The notes under the pieces were generated by a model. The model did not search any database, was not told the origin of the DNA, and saw nothing but the letters and a program-made list of their open reading frames with translations. The translations under genes were made by a program, and so were the position numbers. Positions 24,308 to 33,347 of a stretch of DNA of 64,000 nt are shown here, piece by piece (positions within the stretch are counted from its first letter, which is position 1; each line of letters starts with the position of its first letter). Source of the DNA: Flavipsychrobacter sp. (lineage in GTDB: Bacteria; Bacteroidota; Bacteroidia; Chitinophagales; Chitinophagaceae); assembly GCA_031292525.1 (NCBI GenBank), contig JARLGY010000045.1, forward strand, positions 1-64,000, given 5' to 3'.

Positions 24308-26548
24308 CTATCTATATAGCAGTATCTGCCCCTTGTGCATTTCGTTGTGCCCGGTAAGGCAATGCGAGCGCACAAAGAAGTAGTAAGAACCCAACTCGCA
24401 AGGTTGGCCTGCATAATTGCCGTCCCAACCCTCATAAGGGTTGAAGGTGTGAAATACACGTTGGCCCCACCTGTTGTATATAGCCATTTCGAAGGCATCT
24501 GTATTGCCGTAAAGTACTACGTGGTACTTGTCGTTTATGTTATCCTGGTTGGGCGTAAACGTATTTGGGTATGAGAACAGGCAGCAGTTTTCAATCGAAT
24601 CGAGACTGAGAGAGTCGCTGTTGATACAGCTATTTGTATCATGAGCTACTACCTTATAGATATCCGGAAGCAAGACATTTGTGTAAACCCCGCCAGTATC
24701 TGTAAATAATTTATTTGTCGTGCTGGTCCATTTATAATCTTCACCGCCGCTTGCGGTGAAATATACTTTATCGCCTAAGCAAACCGGGCCCGGGTTAGTC
24801 GTTATTTTTATGTTTGGCAGGTTGTTGACTGTTACAGTTACGGTATCAGCATAAGATACACACACGTTGTATGTTTGTATTACGTACCATTGTTGCTGGC
24901 CAAGAATTGAATTATCAGGAGTAGGGGAGCCGGACAAAATTGATCCGTCAATATTATGCCATACTACATGGGCACCAGCAAATGGTAGAAACTTTATGGT
25001 GTCAGGTTTGTCGTAGATACAATCTGAAAAGCCATAATGGTAAGGTGCAGGAAGTGCGCCACTATCAACAACCGTGAGGAAATAATAAGTGGGGCAATTA
25101 AGATGAGGAGATGTTACCTCTATGGAATATTTTCCAGCCCTTAGACTGTCCAATATATATCCTGTAGTATCGGTAAAAGTATGCAATACCTCGCTGCCCT
25201 TACTGACAGTGACAGTGCGTGGCAATAAACCATAATTAAAGAGGTAAGCTATATTGGCGGTATGTACACAACCCGTGGCAGAGAGTTGCTCAGCAGTATC
25301 GGTATTGGGTTTTACTACATAGATGGTGTAGGCGTACGTTTGGGTGCTTGAAATGGGGCAGTGGTGGTCTTTTAATGTGGCGTAGAAGTTATATACACCA
25401 GCTTTTACTGCAGAAGTATTCCACGCAAAGTTAATGAGCGGGCTGTCTGTATTGTTATTGAAGACGGTAATGGTCGCATTGGGCAATGCATTGTTAACCG
25501 TTACCGTAATGGTATCGTTACTGGGCGAGCTGGTTTTTACATTAAATCCAATGCTGGGTGCGCCTTCACATACATAAAATATATTGCTACTGTCTATTGT
25601 TCCTCCATTTATTGACCCGGTAATGATGTTGGCCACTGGTGGGTTGGCAGAACAATTGTTTGAAACAATGAATGCCAATTCCCGTTTACTAGTGCCAACC
25701 AGGATTCCATTCCTGTATTCAGATACCTGGTTAACAACAAGCGCCTTTTGTACCAAATTGGGGGTGAAATTTAGCTGACCATTCAATGGATTAAAACTGA
25801 AACTTCCCGCCGCAGCTGCAAGAGGCGCTGTAGCAGTGTAGGGTGCAATGTATTGCACTGGAGCTGAAGTAAAGCCATTGCCGAAACCTGTTGCCTGAGA
25901 ATCTACAGCTGGTACAAGGCTAAACACAAGAGAATCATTATCGGGGTCAACGGCGCCCTGGTTGTAAGACTCAGGTACATTAATACAATAGTATGGGGTG
26001 GGTATAGTAGCGTACTGTGGAGAGCTGTTTGGGCCTTTTACGTTGTTAAGCGTGGCTTCCAGGTAGATAATGGTATTGCCAGGGTCAACGACATTGGTGA
26101 TATTCAGGCTGCGGCCAGCAAAGCTATTGAGTGGCAGTACACCAGTCATGATAAAACGCCAGTTAGCGGACGGCCCTCCGATGGTAACTGTATCTGCATA
26201 GACAAATTTCATTACACCGGGTAGCGTGCCTCCATTACAACTGGTTTGGCTTAATTGCCCCGGGCAAACTGGGGAGACCTCAAGACCAAGCACCTCCGGT
26301 TTTAAAAGAATATCTTTATAAAATGCCTGGCCGTTATAAATATGTATCAGAGGTGTATTTGAAAATAATGAATCGAAGGCTGGGGAAATAGCTTTTACGC
26401 TACAGTCGCCATAAATGGTAAATGCAACACGGTAAGTATTGCCTGAGATGTTTGTGTATAATAACTCGCCACCAAAAATATGATTTGCATATATGTCTTT
26501 ATTGCAAAGCAAAAAGGAAAGCAGTAATAGAATGTATTTTTGCTTCAT
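24308..26548 (-). CDS. Secreted protein with T9SS type B (gliding-motility-associated) C-terminal domain
   Basis: 746 residues with signal peptide MKQKYILLLLSFLLCNKDIYA. The N-terminal HIFGGELLYTNISGNTYRVAF is a well-known opening of Bacteroidota surface proteins. The middle consists of Ig- and PKD-like beta domains with many Cys and Asn residues. The C-terminus is the type B domain: SYPNTFTPNQDNINDKYHV, MAIYNRWGQRVFHT, EGWDGNYAGQPCELGSYYFF, and a final strand HKGQILLYR. Type B domains target proteins to the type IX system and often depend on a PorP/SprF partner. None is adjacent here, but one lies at 60-61 kb. Probably a surface adhesin. Confidence 0.88.
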   Translation of the reverse strand: MKQKYILLLLSFLLCNKDIYANHIFGGELLYTNISGNTYRVAFTIYGDCSVKAISPAFDSLFSNTPLIHIYNGQAFYKDILLKPEVLGLEVSPVCPGQLSQTSCNGGTLPGVMKFVYADTVTIGGPSANWRFIMTGVLPLNSFAGRSLNITNVVDPGNTIIYLEATLNNVKGPNSSPQYATIPTPYYCINVPESYNQGAVDPDNDSLVFSLVPAVDSQATGFGNGFTSAPVQYIAPYTATAPLAAAAGSFSFNPLNGQLNFTPNLVQKALVVNQVSEYRNGILVGTSKRELAFIVSNNCSANPPVANIITGSINGGTIDSSNIFYVCEGAPSIGFNVKTSSPSNDTITVTVNNALPNATITVFNNNTDSPLINFAWNTSAVKAGVYNFYATLKDHHCPISSTQTYAYTIYVVKPNTDTAEQLSATGCVHTANIAYLFNYGLLPRTVTVSKGSEVLHTFTDTTGYILDSLRAGKYSIEVTSPHLNCPTYYFLTVVDSGALPAPYHYGFSDCIYDKPDTIKFLPFAGAHVVWHNIDGSILSGSPTPDNSILGQQQWYVIQTYNVCVSYADTVTVTVNNLPNIKITTNPGPVCLGDKVYFTASGGEDYKWTSTTNKLFTDTGGVYTNVLLPDIYKVVAHDTNSCINSDSLSLDSIENCCLFSYPNTFTPNQDNINDKYHVVLYGNTDAFEMAIYNRWGQRVFHTFNPYEGWDGNYAGQPCELGSYYFFVRSHCLTGHNEMHKGQILLYR

Positions 26549-26673
26549 GTATGTAGGGTTGGAAATTTACTATATGACGAAAGTAGAAATAAATTAGATA
26601 AACATTGCTATAATGCTAAAACGCAAAAAAATATTGCATATTATCTCATTTTTATTTTACTGGTTTTTAAAAA

Positions 26674-26681
26674 TACCTTTG
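26674..26681 (+). promoter_or_regulatory. -7 box of the acyl-CoA carboxylase gene
   Basis: TACCTTTG lies 24 bases before the ATG at 26706. It falls inside an N-terminal extension that the open frame would allow from 26613, which argues for the downstream start. Confidence 0.6.
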
Positions 26682-26705
26682 TTCTCAAAAGATATATATA
26701 GTAAC

Positions 26706-28334
26706 ATGAACCTGGAATTTAATAAAAACGAAGATGCTATGAGACTGGCAGTAAGCCAGGTGAAACAACGCCATGCTGTGATAAGCCAGGGTGGTGGTAA
26801 AAAAAGCATGGAGAAGGCCAGGGAGAAAGGTAAAATGGCGCCGCGTGAGCGTATAGAGTACCTAATAGACAAGGATAGTGTGTTTACTGAGATAGGAGCA
26901 TTTGCTGGGTATGAGATGTATAAAGAACATGGGGGTTGCCCTGCGGGTGGCACTGTGGCTGGGCTGGGATATATACATGGTCGGCAATGCGTAATAGTAG
27001 CTAATGACAACACAGTAAAGGCGGGTGCGTGGTTCCCGATAACAGGCAAGAAGAACTTGCGCATGCAGGAGATAGCCATGGAAAACCACTTGCCTGTTGT
27101 ATATATAGTAGATAGTGCAGGCGTGTACTTGCCCATGCAGGATGAGATATTCCCTGATAAGGAGCATTTTGGCCGTATTTTCAGGAATAATGCCCAGATG
27201 AGCGCAATGGGCATTACCCAGATAGCTGCAGTAATGGGTAGTTGTGTGGCCGGTGGTGCATATCTGCCTATAATGAGCGATGAGACATTGATGGTAGAAG
27301 GGAATGGCTCAATATTTCTTGCAGGGCCGTACCTGGTTAAGGCCGCCATTGGTGAAGACGCAGACATACAGACCTTGGGGGGCGCTAAGATGCATACTGA
27401 GATAAGTGGTATAGCCGACTATAAATTTGATACTGAACAGGAGTGTCTGGATCAGGTGCGCCGCATAATAGATAAAATTGGTGCACAACCTAAAGCAGGT
27501 TTTGACAGGGTGAAGCCACAATTGCCCGCAAAAGATGTAAAGGAGATCTACGGTATAGTTTCGGTAGATAATAATAAGACCTACGATGTAGTGGACGTAA
27601 TAGAGCGCATTGTAGATAACTCTGAATTTGACCAGTTTAAACAAGACTATGGTAAGACCATAGTATGTGGTTATGGCCGTGTAGATGGTTGGGCTGTGGG
27701 CATAGTAGCCAACCAGCGCAAAATAGTAAAAAGCGGTAAGGGTGAAATGCAAATAGGAGGCGTAATATATAATGACAGCGCTGATAAAGCAGCACGGTTT
27801 ATTATGAACTGTAACCAGAAGAAAATACCACTTGTATTTTTACAGGATGTTACGGGTTTTATGGTGGGCAGCCGCAGTGAGCATTCAGGCATTATAAAAG
27901 ATGGTGCCAAACTGGTGAATGCGGTAGCAAATTCTGTAGTGCCTAAGATCACCATTATTATTGGTAATTCTTACGGGGCCGGTAACTATGCTATGTGTGG
28001 TAAGGCATACGATCCGCGGTTTATATATGCATGGCCCAATGCAAAGATAGCAGTGATGGGTGGTGACCAGGCAGCCAAAACACTGCTACAGATACAGGTA
28101 GCATCTTTAAAGGCTAAAGGTGAAGAAATAGACCCTGAGAAAGAAAAAGCTATGCTAAAGGATATTGCCGATAAATATGCGGCTCAGACATCGGCTTACT
28201 ATGCTGCAGCCAGGATATGGGTTGATGAGATCATAGACCCCGCTGAAACAAGAAGTGTAATATCTGAAGGGATAAATGCGGCTAACCATGCGCCTATTGA
28301 AAAAGAATTTAAGCTGGGTGTATTCCAGATATAG
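26706..28334 (+). CDS. Acyl-CoA carboxylase beta subunit (carboxyltransferase; methylcrotonyl/propionyl type)
   Basis: About 542 residues from ATG 26706 (MNLEFNKNEDAMRLAV). It is a two-crotonase-fold carboxyltransferase that moves a carboxyl group from biotin to an acyl-CoA. N-terminal half landmarks are GGKKSMEKAREKGKMAPRER, GGCPAGGTVAGLGYIHG, DSAGVYLPMQDEIFPD and GSCVAGGAYLPIMSDET. The C-terminal half has FLQDVTGFMVGSRSEHSG, GNSYGAGNYAMCGKAYDPRF and AVMGGDQAAKTL. The pattern is closest to methylcrotonyl-CoA carboxylase beta. The biotin-carrying alpha subunit is not in the window. Confidence 0.9.
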   Translation: MNLEFNKNEDAMRLAVSQVKQRHAVISQGGGKKSMEKAREKGKMAPRERIEYLIDKDSVFTEIGAFAGYEMYKEHGGCPAGGTVAGLGYIHGRQCVIVANDNTVKAGAWFPITGKKNLRMQEIAMENHLPVVYIVDSAGVYLPMQDEIFPDKEHFGRIFRNNAQMSAMGITQIAAVMGSCVAGGAYLPIMSDETLMVEGNGSIFLAGPYLVKAAIGEDADIQTLGGAKMHTEISGIADYKFDTEQECLDQVRRIIDKIGAQPKAGFDRVKPQLPAKDVKEIYGIVSVDNNKTYDVVDVIERIVDNSEFDQFKQDYGKTIVCGYGRVDGWAVGIVANQRKIVKSGKGEMQIGGVIYNDSADKAARFIMNCNQKKIPLVFLQDVTGFMVGSRSEHSGIIKDGAKLVNAVANSVVPKITIIIGNSYGAGNYAMCGKAYDPRFIYAWPNAKIAVMGGDQAAKTLLQIQVASLKAKGEEIDPEKEKAMLKDIADKYAAQTSAYYAAARIWVDEIIDPAETRSVISEGINAANHAPIEKEFKLGVFQI

Positions 28335-28404
28335 GGATTAATAGTCCGTATAATGTTTTCTATATTGTAAATTTATACTGAATTTGAGTATTAATATTTT
28401 GTAG

Positions 28405-29181
28405 ATGATCGAAATAAAGAATGTAAGGAAGAGTTTTGAGGGGAAGGTGATCATTGATGACGTATCGGCGAAGATGTTGCCGGGCAAGACAAGTCTTATA
28501 ATAGGCACTAGTGGTAGCGGTAAGACGGTATTGATGAAAATAATGATAGGTTTGCTCAGTGTTGACAGTGGAGAAGTATTGTATGAGGGCGAGGATATTA
28601 CCAAAATGAATGAGAAGGAGTTGAAAAATGTCCGTAGGAAATTTGGTATGCTTTTTCAGGGTTCTGCTTTGTTTGACAGCAAGGACGTAGAAACCAATGT
28701 GATGTTCCCCTTGGATATGTTTACCAATTTGTCTAAAGAAGAGAAAAGAAAACGGGTGAATGAGGTGCTGGACCGTGTGAACCTAACTGACGTGAACCGT
28801 AAATTTCCAGATGAAATAAGCGGAGGTATGAAAAAACGTGTAGCGCTTGCGAGGGCCATAGTGCTTAATCCAAAGTATTTGTTTTGTGATGAGCCTAATT
28901 CAGGTCTTGACCCCCAGACTTCTTTAGTGATAGATAAGCTGGTAAAAGAGATAACAATAGAGTATAACATGACCACTGTTATTAATACCCATGATATGAA
29001 CACAGTGATGGAAAGTGGTGACCACATAGTGTATATGTATCATGGCAAAAAACAATGGGAGGGTTCTAATAAAGACATCATATACAGCAAGGATAAGGAA
29101 TTGAACGACTTTATATTCGCGTCAGAATTCCTTTCGAAAGCTAAGGAGATGAGTATGATGGGCGATAAAAGTAAAGTATAA
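28405..29181 (+). CDS. ABC transporter ATP-binding protein, MlaF-like
   Basis: 258 residues with Walker A GTSGSGKTVLMK, a signature ISGGMKKRVALARAIV (a variant of LSGGQ), Walker B KYLFCDEPNSGLDPQT, and the switch His in VINTHDMNTV. PNSGLDP and the overall length fit the MlaF/Mkl group that drives lipid transport between membranes. An MlaE-type permease and MlaD-type MCE protein are normally encoded alongside but are absent here. It follows the carboxylase gene by 70 bases and is closed by a strong terminator at 29188-29217. Confidence 0.88.
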   Translation: MIEIKNVRKSFEGKVIIDDVSAKMLPGKTSLIIGTSGSGKTVLMKIMIGLLSVDSGEVLYEGEDITKMNEKELKNVRRKFGMLFQGSALFDSKDVETNVMFPLDMFTNLSKEEKRKRVNEVLDRVNLTDVNRKFPDEISGGMKKRVALARAIVLNPKYLFCDEPNSGLDPQTSLVIDKLVKEITIEYNMTTVINTHDMNTVMESGDHIVYMYHGKKQWEGSNKDIIYSKDKELNDFIFASEFLSKAKEMSMMGDKSKV

Positions 29182-29185
29182 ATGA

Positions 29186-29217
29186 TAAAAAAAGACCGGT
29201 AGAAACCGGTCTTTTTA
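29186..29217 (+). terminator. Rho-independent terminator
   Basis: AAGACCGGT, loop AGAA, ACCGGTCTT, followed by TTT. The stem is 9 bp with an A-run on the left, so it could work in both directions. It lies a few bases after the MlaF-like stop codon. Confidence 0.85.
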
Positions 29218-29400
29218 ATCTAGAATTGATTACCCATTACAGACTTTCCCAAAAGAATAATTTTGAATAACGCCTATACAATATAGAAGACGGAAGAGCA
29301 TATAAGAAAGGTTGGGTGTAAGTGCTGGTTTTTTATACTATAGATTCTTTTAAATATTAGATGTTTGGAATTAGCAGTGCAGAAGTATTTTACATTAAGG

Positions 29401-29431
29401 TTTGCTTTTGCCACCAATTACTTTAAATTTG
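29401..29431 (+). promoter_or_regulatory. Consensus housekeeping promoter of sucD
   Basis: TTTG (29401-29404), exactly 19 bases, TAAATTTG (29424-29431): a perfect match to the Bacteroidota -33/-7 consensus. It lies 33 bases before the sucD start codon. Confidence 0.8.
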
Positions 29432-29464
29432 CGGCGTTATAACAATTAAAATAAAAGCAAGCTA

Positions 29465-30358
29465 ATGGCTGTTTTAGTAAATAAACATTCTAAGGTAATT
29501 GTACAGGGGTTTACCGGTACAGAAGGTACTTTCCATGCCGGGCAAATGATTGATTATGGTACCAATGTTGTTGGTGGCGTAACACCAGGCAAAGGTGGCA
29601 GCAAACACCTGGATAGACCTGTTTTTAATACAGTAAGTGAAGCTGTGGCTACCACAGGTGCTGATGTTTCCATCATTTTTGTACCCCCTGCATTTGCGGC
29701 AGATGGTATTATGGAAGCTGCTGATGCAGGTATCAAGGTGATCATTTGTATTACAGAAGGGATACCCGTGCAAGACATGGTTAAAGCACGTGAATTTATA
29801 AATGGTAAAGGCAGCCGCCTGATAGGGCCTAACTGCCCGGGTGTTATAACAGCAGGCGAAGCTAAAGTTGGTATCATGCCAGGTTTTGTTTTTAAACCAG
29901 GGCGTATAGGCATCGTATCTAAATCTGGTACGCTTACTTACGAAGCTGCCGACCAGGCTGTAAAAGCAGGTATGGGTATATCTACCGCTATTGGTATAGG
30001 TGGTGATCCTATTATAGGCACTACTACTCGTGAAGCTGTAGAGCTACTGATGAATGATAATGAAACCGATGGTATTATCATGATAGGCGAAATTGGTGGT
30101 AATATGGAAGCTGAAGCTGCAAGATGGCTGAAAGACAACATGCGTAAACCAGTAGTTGGTTTCATAGCAGGCCAAACAGCTCCCCCAGGCCGTCGCATGG
30201 GCCATGCAGGTGCAATTGTTGGTGGTGCAGATGATACTGCTGCTGCTAAAATGGCTATTATGCGCGAGTGTGGAATACACGTGGTTGACAGTCCTGCTGA
30301 TATTGGAATTACGATGGCTAATGTGATGCACAAACAAACTGCAGCTGTAGCTAACTAG
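29465..30358 (+). CDS. sucD: Succinate-CoA ligase (ADP/GDP-forming) alpha subunit
   Basis: 297 residues, the normal length. It has the CoA-binding Rossmann domain ([39 protein letters not shown]) and the active-site segment [18 protein letters not shown] with the His that is phosphorylated during the reaction. It interconverts succinyl-CoA and succinate with substrate-level phosphorylation in the citric acid cycle. The beta-subunit gene sucC is not beside it, so in this genome the two subunits are encoded apart. A consensus promoter precedes it and a hairpin terminator follows, so it is transcribed alone. Confidence 0.95.
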   Translation: MAVLVNKHSKVIVQGFTGTEGTFHAGQMIDYGTNVVGGVTPGKGGSKHLDRPVFNTVSEAVATTGADVSIIFVPPAFAADGIMEAADAGIKVIICITEGIPVQDMVKAREFINGKGSRLIGPNCPGVITAGEAKVGIMPGFVFKPGRIGIVSKSGTLTYEAADQAVKAGMGISTAIGIGGDPIIGTTTREAVELLMNDNETDGIIMIGEIGGNMEAEAARWLKDNMRKPVVGFIAGQTAPPGRRMGHAGAIVGGADDTAAAKMAIMRECGIHVVDSPADIGITMANVMHKQTAAVAN

Positions 30359-30380
30359 ATATTTTAAGGGAAATAAGCGT

Positions 30381-30416
30381 AAAGGACATACTGTAAGTAT
30401 GTCCTTTATTTTTATA
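30381..30416 (+). terminator. Terminator after sucD
   Basis: AAAGGACATACT, loop GTA, AGTATGTCCTTT, then ATTTTTAT. It is a 12-bp stem. Confidence 0.85.
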
Positions 30417-30502
30417 AGCATTTGAAATTCAACTAGATATAGTTGATGGTTAAAGAATTCATCCATATCTTAGGTGTGCATTTGTTGATAATATAAACGG
30501 CT

Positions 30503-30970
30503 ATGCTTTTTACAAGAACCTATACATATAAGTCCACAGCCTCTGTTCACGATATTAAAAACAGGTTGCTTGGCGATCCTATAAAAGTACATGCTCTTGA
30601 TTTTGAGGTTTCTGAAAAGGGACAAATACTCAGCATATTTCCTCTTGCAGATGATATAACAGAAACAAGGGCTTTACCTGTAACTCACATAAAGTTGCAC
30701 GACAAGGGCTCAAAAACCCAGATCATTATTAAAAGTGAGATGCGGAGGCCTGATGCTGGCGGTCCCATGCTGGTAGTAGGTTTTTGTGTTTCTCTTTTTA
30801 TTGCTTCAATACTGTTTTTTATATATGGCAAGGAGGAGTATGCATTCTTCACTTATGTTCTTTCCAGTATAGGGCTCCTGATATTTATAGGATTCTGGAT
30901 ACGACTGGAGATTGGTTATTTTGACTATATGCGCAAAGTGCGGGATTTTGTAAAGAATGCCGGAAGGTAA
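30503..30970 (+). CDS. Hypothetical membrane protein (155 aa)
   Basis: 155 residues. The N-terminal half is soluble (RTYTYKSTASVHDIKNRLLG; FEVSEKGQILSIFPLADD), and two adjacent membrane helices follow (about residues 92-114, PMLVVGFCVSLFIASILFF, and 118-138). A short basic tail ends the protein. No family recognised. It is alone between two terminators. The soluble part reads like a small beta domain that could face the cytoplasm. Confidence 0.7.
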   Translation: MLFTRTYTYKSTASVHDIKNRLLGDPIKVHALDFEVSEKGQILSIFPLADDITETRALPVTHIKLHDKGSKTQIIIKSEMRRPDAGGPMLVVGFCVSLFIASILFFIYGKEEYAFFTYVLSSIGLLIFIGFWIRLEIGYFDYMRKVRDFVKNAGR

Positions 30971-31005
30971 CTTTCAGCGGTATCAATATACTTGTTATAA
31001 TAGAA

Positions 31006-31030
31006 AACCCGGCGTGTTGCCGGGCTTTTT
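31006..31030. terminator. Bidirectional terminator between convergent genes
   Basis: CCCGGC, loop GTGTT, GCCGGG, with TTTTT on the right and AAAA on the left. It serves the membrane-protein gene on the left and the ABC exporter on the right. Confidence 0.8.
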
Positions 31031-31081
31031 ATTTGAAAAATGTTCTTATAAATATTGCGGATGCGAAAGGAACAGGTGGTA

Positions 31082-32854
31082 TTATTTCGCAAATGTTCTC
31101 ACAGCTGGTTCTTCTCTTTCGCCTATCTGCTGGCGCCACATTGCATAGTACAGTCCTTTTTCTTCTATTAGAGCCTGGTGGGTGCCTGTCTCAATTATAT
31201 TACCCCTTTCCAGCACATAGATACGGTCTGCATGCATGATGGTAGATAAACGATGCGCGATCATGATTGCGATATGCTCGCGTTGATCAGTAATGGCACG
31301 TATGGTTTGCGATATTTCTTCTTCCGTTAATGAATCGAGTGCCGATGTTGCTTCATCAAATATCATCAGTTTAGGGAAGCGAAGCAATGCGCGTGCTATG
31401 GAAAGTCGTTGTCTTTCGCCACCGGAGAGTTTTAGACCACCTTCTCCTATCATAGTATCAATTCCATTCTCAGCACGTGCCAGCAGGTTTTCGCATGCTG
31501 CCTTGTGCAGCGTTTCGGTGATCTGCTTATCAGTAGCAGATGGATTTACAAACAACAGGTTTTCTTTTATAGTACCTGAGAAGAGTTGGGTGTCCTGGGT
31601 TACAAAACCTATCTGGTGGCGCAGCTCGTCAAAATCAATTTCATTATTGTTGAATTTGTTGTAAAACACATTGCCTTGCACAGGATTGTACAATCCCACC
31701 AACAGCTTTACCAGTGTGGTCTTACCTGAACCTGATGGGCCTACAAAAGCTATGGTTTCCCCTTTTTTCACCTCAAAAGATATGCCCTTAAGTGCAGGTT
31801 GCGTAGCGCTCTGATGCTGAAATTTCACCATGTCGAAACGTATATCGTGTATAGCATCTATGTGTATGGGATGTTCAGGCTTTACTTCTACCGGGCGTTC
31901 CATGAGTGTCTGCAGGTTATTCAAAGAGGCTTCCGCTTCACGGTACGATAAAATTACATTGCCAATTTCCTGCAACGGTCCAAAAATAAAGAACATGAAA
32001 AATTGCATGGTGATCATCTGGCCTACGGTAATTGTTTTATGGAAAACAAAGTACAATAGGGTGAACATAATACACTGCTGTAGAAAGTTGACAAAGGTGC
32101 CCTGAATGAAATTTATAGTGCGCAGAGTTTTTACCTTGTTTAGTTCCAGTCTTAATATTTTGTAGGTGGTAGTATTGAGTCGCCTTATTTCCTGCTGGGT
32201 AAGCCCCAGGCTTTTAACCAACTCTATATTGCGCAGCGATTCAGTTGTAGATCCCGCCAAGGCATTTGTTTCTGTTACTATCTTCTTTTGGGTTGTTTTT
32301 ATTTTCCGGCTTAGTTTAGTAGTTAACAAACTAAGTATAATTGCCCCGCCGACATATATAACAGGAAGCATAGGACTAAGGGTAAAGGAATAGATCAAAA
32401 CGAAAATTAAACCGACAAGCGTTGTGAAAAATACATTTACAAAATTTGTTATGAATTTTTCACTGTCGAGTCGTACTTTTTGTAAAACCGATAAGGTTTC
32501 ACCGCTACGCTGATCTTCAAAATCCTGGTAGGGTAGGCGTAGAGCATGTTTTAGTCCATCTGTATAAATATCTGCACCAAATTTTTGTATTACAACGTTT
32601 ACGGTATAGTCCTGAAAAGCCTTTGCTATCCTGGAAACCATTGCCGCGCCAATTACCTCCAGTAAAGCCCATGTAATACCAATAAAGAAATCGTGCGCTG
32701 TTAAACTATCTATATGGCGGGCATATTTATCAATAAGCTTATTACCCAAAATCATCGGGTTAAACAGCGAGAAAACCTGATTAATTGTGGCTAAAAGCAA
32801 GGCTATAAACACCAGCTTCTTATATTTGCTTAGATATTGCAGGAGTAATTTCAT
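31082..32854 (-). CDS. ABC exporter half-transporter (membrane plus ATPase domains)
   Basis: 590 residues. Residues about 10-310 contain six membrane helices typical of type IV ABC exporters. The ATPase domain from about 330 has Walker A GPSGSGKTTLVK, Q-loop IGFVTQDTQLFSG, signature LSGGERQRLSIARALL, Walker B KLMIFDEATSALD, and switch His in IMIAHRLST. It should work as a homodimer, exporting lipids, peptides or drugs. The start ATG at 32854 is preceded on the minus strand by a TACCTTTG box (32871-32878), so it may be transcribed on its own even though the Nudix operon ends 57 bases upstream. Confidence 0.92.
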   Translation of the reverse strand: MKLLLQYLSKYKKLVFIALLLATINQVFSLFNPMILGNKLIDKYARHIDSLTAHDFFIGITWALLEVIGAAMVSRIAKAFQDYTVNVVIQKFGADIYTDGLKHALRLPYQDFEDQRSGETLSVLQKVRLDSEKFITNFVNVFFTTLVGLIFVLIYSFTLSPMLPVIYVGGAIILSLLTTKLSRKIKTTQKKIVTETNALAGSTTESLRNIELVKSLGLTQQEIRRLNTTTYKILRLELNKVKTLRTINFIQGTFVNFLQQCIMFTLLYFVFHKTITVGQMITMQFFMFFIFGPLQEIGNVILSYREAEASLNNLQTLMERPVEVKPEHPIHIDAIHDIRFDMVKFQHQSATQPALKGISFEVKKGETIAFVGPSGSGKTTLVKLLVGLYNPVQGNVFYNKFNNNEIDFDELRHQIGFVTQDTQLFSGTIKENLLFVNPSATDKQITETLHKAACENLLARAENGIDTMIGEGGLKLSGGERQRLSIARALLRFPKLMIFDEATSALDSLTEEEISQTIRAITDQREHIAIMIAHRLSTIMHADRIYVLERGNIIETGTHQALIEEKGLYYAMWRQQIGEREEPAVRTFAK

Positions 32855-32870
32855 AATTCGAAAATGCCTG

Positions 32871-32878
32871 CAAAGGTA
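32871..32878 (-). promoter_or_regulatory. -7 box of the ABC exporter gene
   Basis: On the minus strand this reads TACCTTTG, 16 bases before the start codon. I see no good TTTG at the usual -33 position. Confidence 0.5.
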
Positions 32879-32911
32879 CTTGGTTATTTGTAACCATGTA
32901 TTAATATCAGC

Positions 32912-33346
32912 TTAAGGATATTCTATATCCTTATTTTCGTAGGCTTTACTTACCATGCCTGCCACCAACTTGTCAATTGGCAATGTAAATGTACCTTCTG
33001 TCAAGTCTGCAATATCCAGCCAATAGGTGCGCTCACCGGGGACCATATTCTTAATTGATTCAGTTACTGGAGCTTTTACTAAATAATATATACTGATCAA
33101 TTGGGAATCGTCGAGCCAGGATTTTATAAAGTAGTCAGTGGTATAAAAATGGGCAAGTATTTCTATGTCAAGGTCCAGCTCCTCTTTCCACTCCCGTTTC
33201 AGGCAGTCTATTGTACCTTCGCCCCATTCCAATCCACCGCCGGGCAGCTTAGTAACTATCTTACCCTTGAAAGGCTCTTCACTTACCAGCAATCTGCCAT
33301 TTTCTATCCATAAACCGTAGACCCGAACATTGAAGCGCTTATCCAT
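32912..33346 (-). CDS. Nudix hydrolase
   Basis: 144 residues. The Nudix box is visible at about residues 36-58: GGGLEWGEGTIDCLKREWKE followed by ELDLD, which fits G-x5-E-x7-REW-xEE. The N-terminal strand RVYGLWIENGRLLVSEE is usual. The family cleaves nucleoside diphosphates linked to another group; the substrate here cannot be read. It begins one base after the lipoprotein gene and is the last gene of the CorA-led operon. Confidence 0.9.
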   Translation of the reverse strand: MDKRFNVRVYGLWIENGRLLVSEEPFKGKIVTKLPGGGLEWGEGTIDCLKREWKEELDLDIEILAHFYTTDYFIKSWLDDSQLISIYYLVKAPVTESIKNMVPGERTYWLDIADLTEGTFTLPIDKLVAGMVSKAYENKDIEYP

Positions 33347-33347
33347 A

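Noticed and set aside
26657-27367. Minus-strand open frame of 236 codons inside the carboxylase gene
   Set aside because: It is antisense to a strongly conserved carboxyltransferase.
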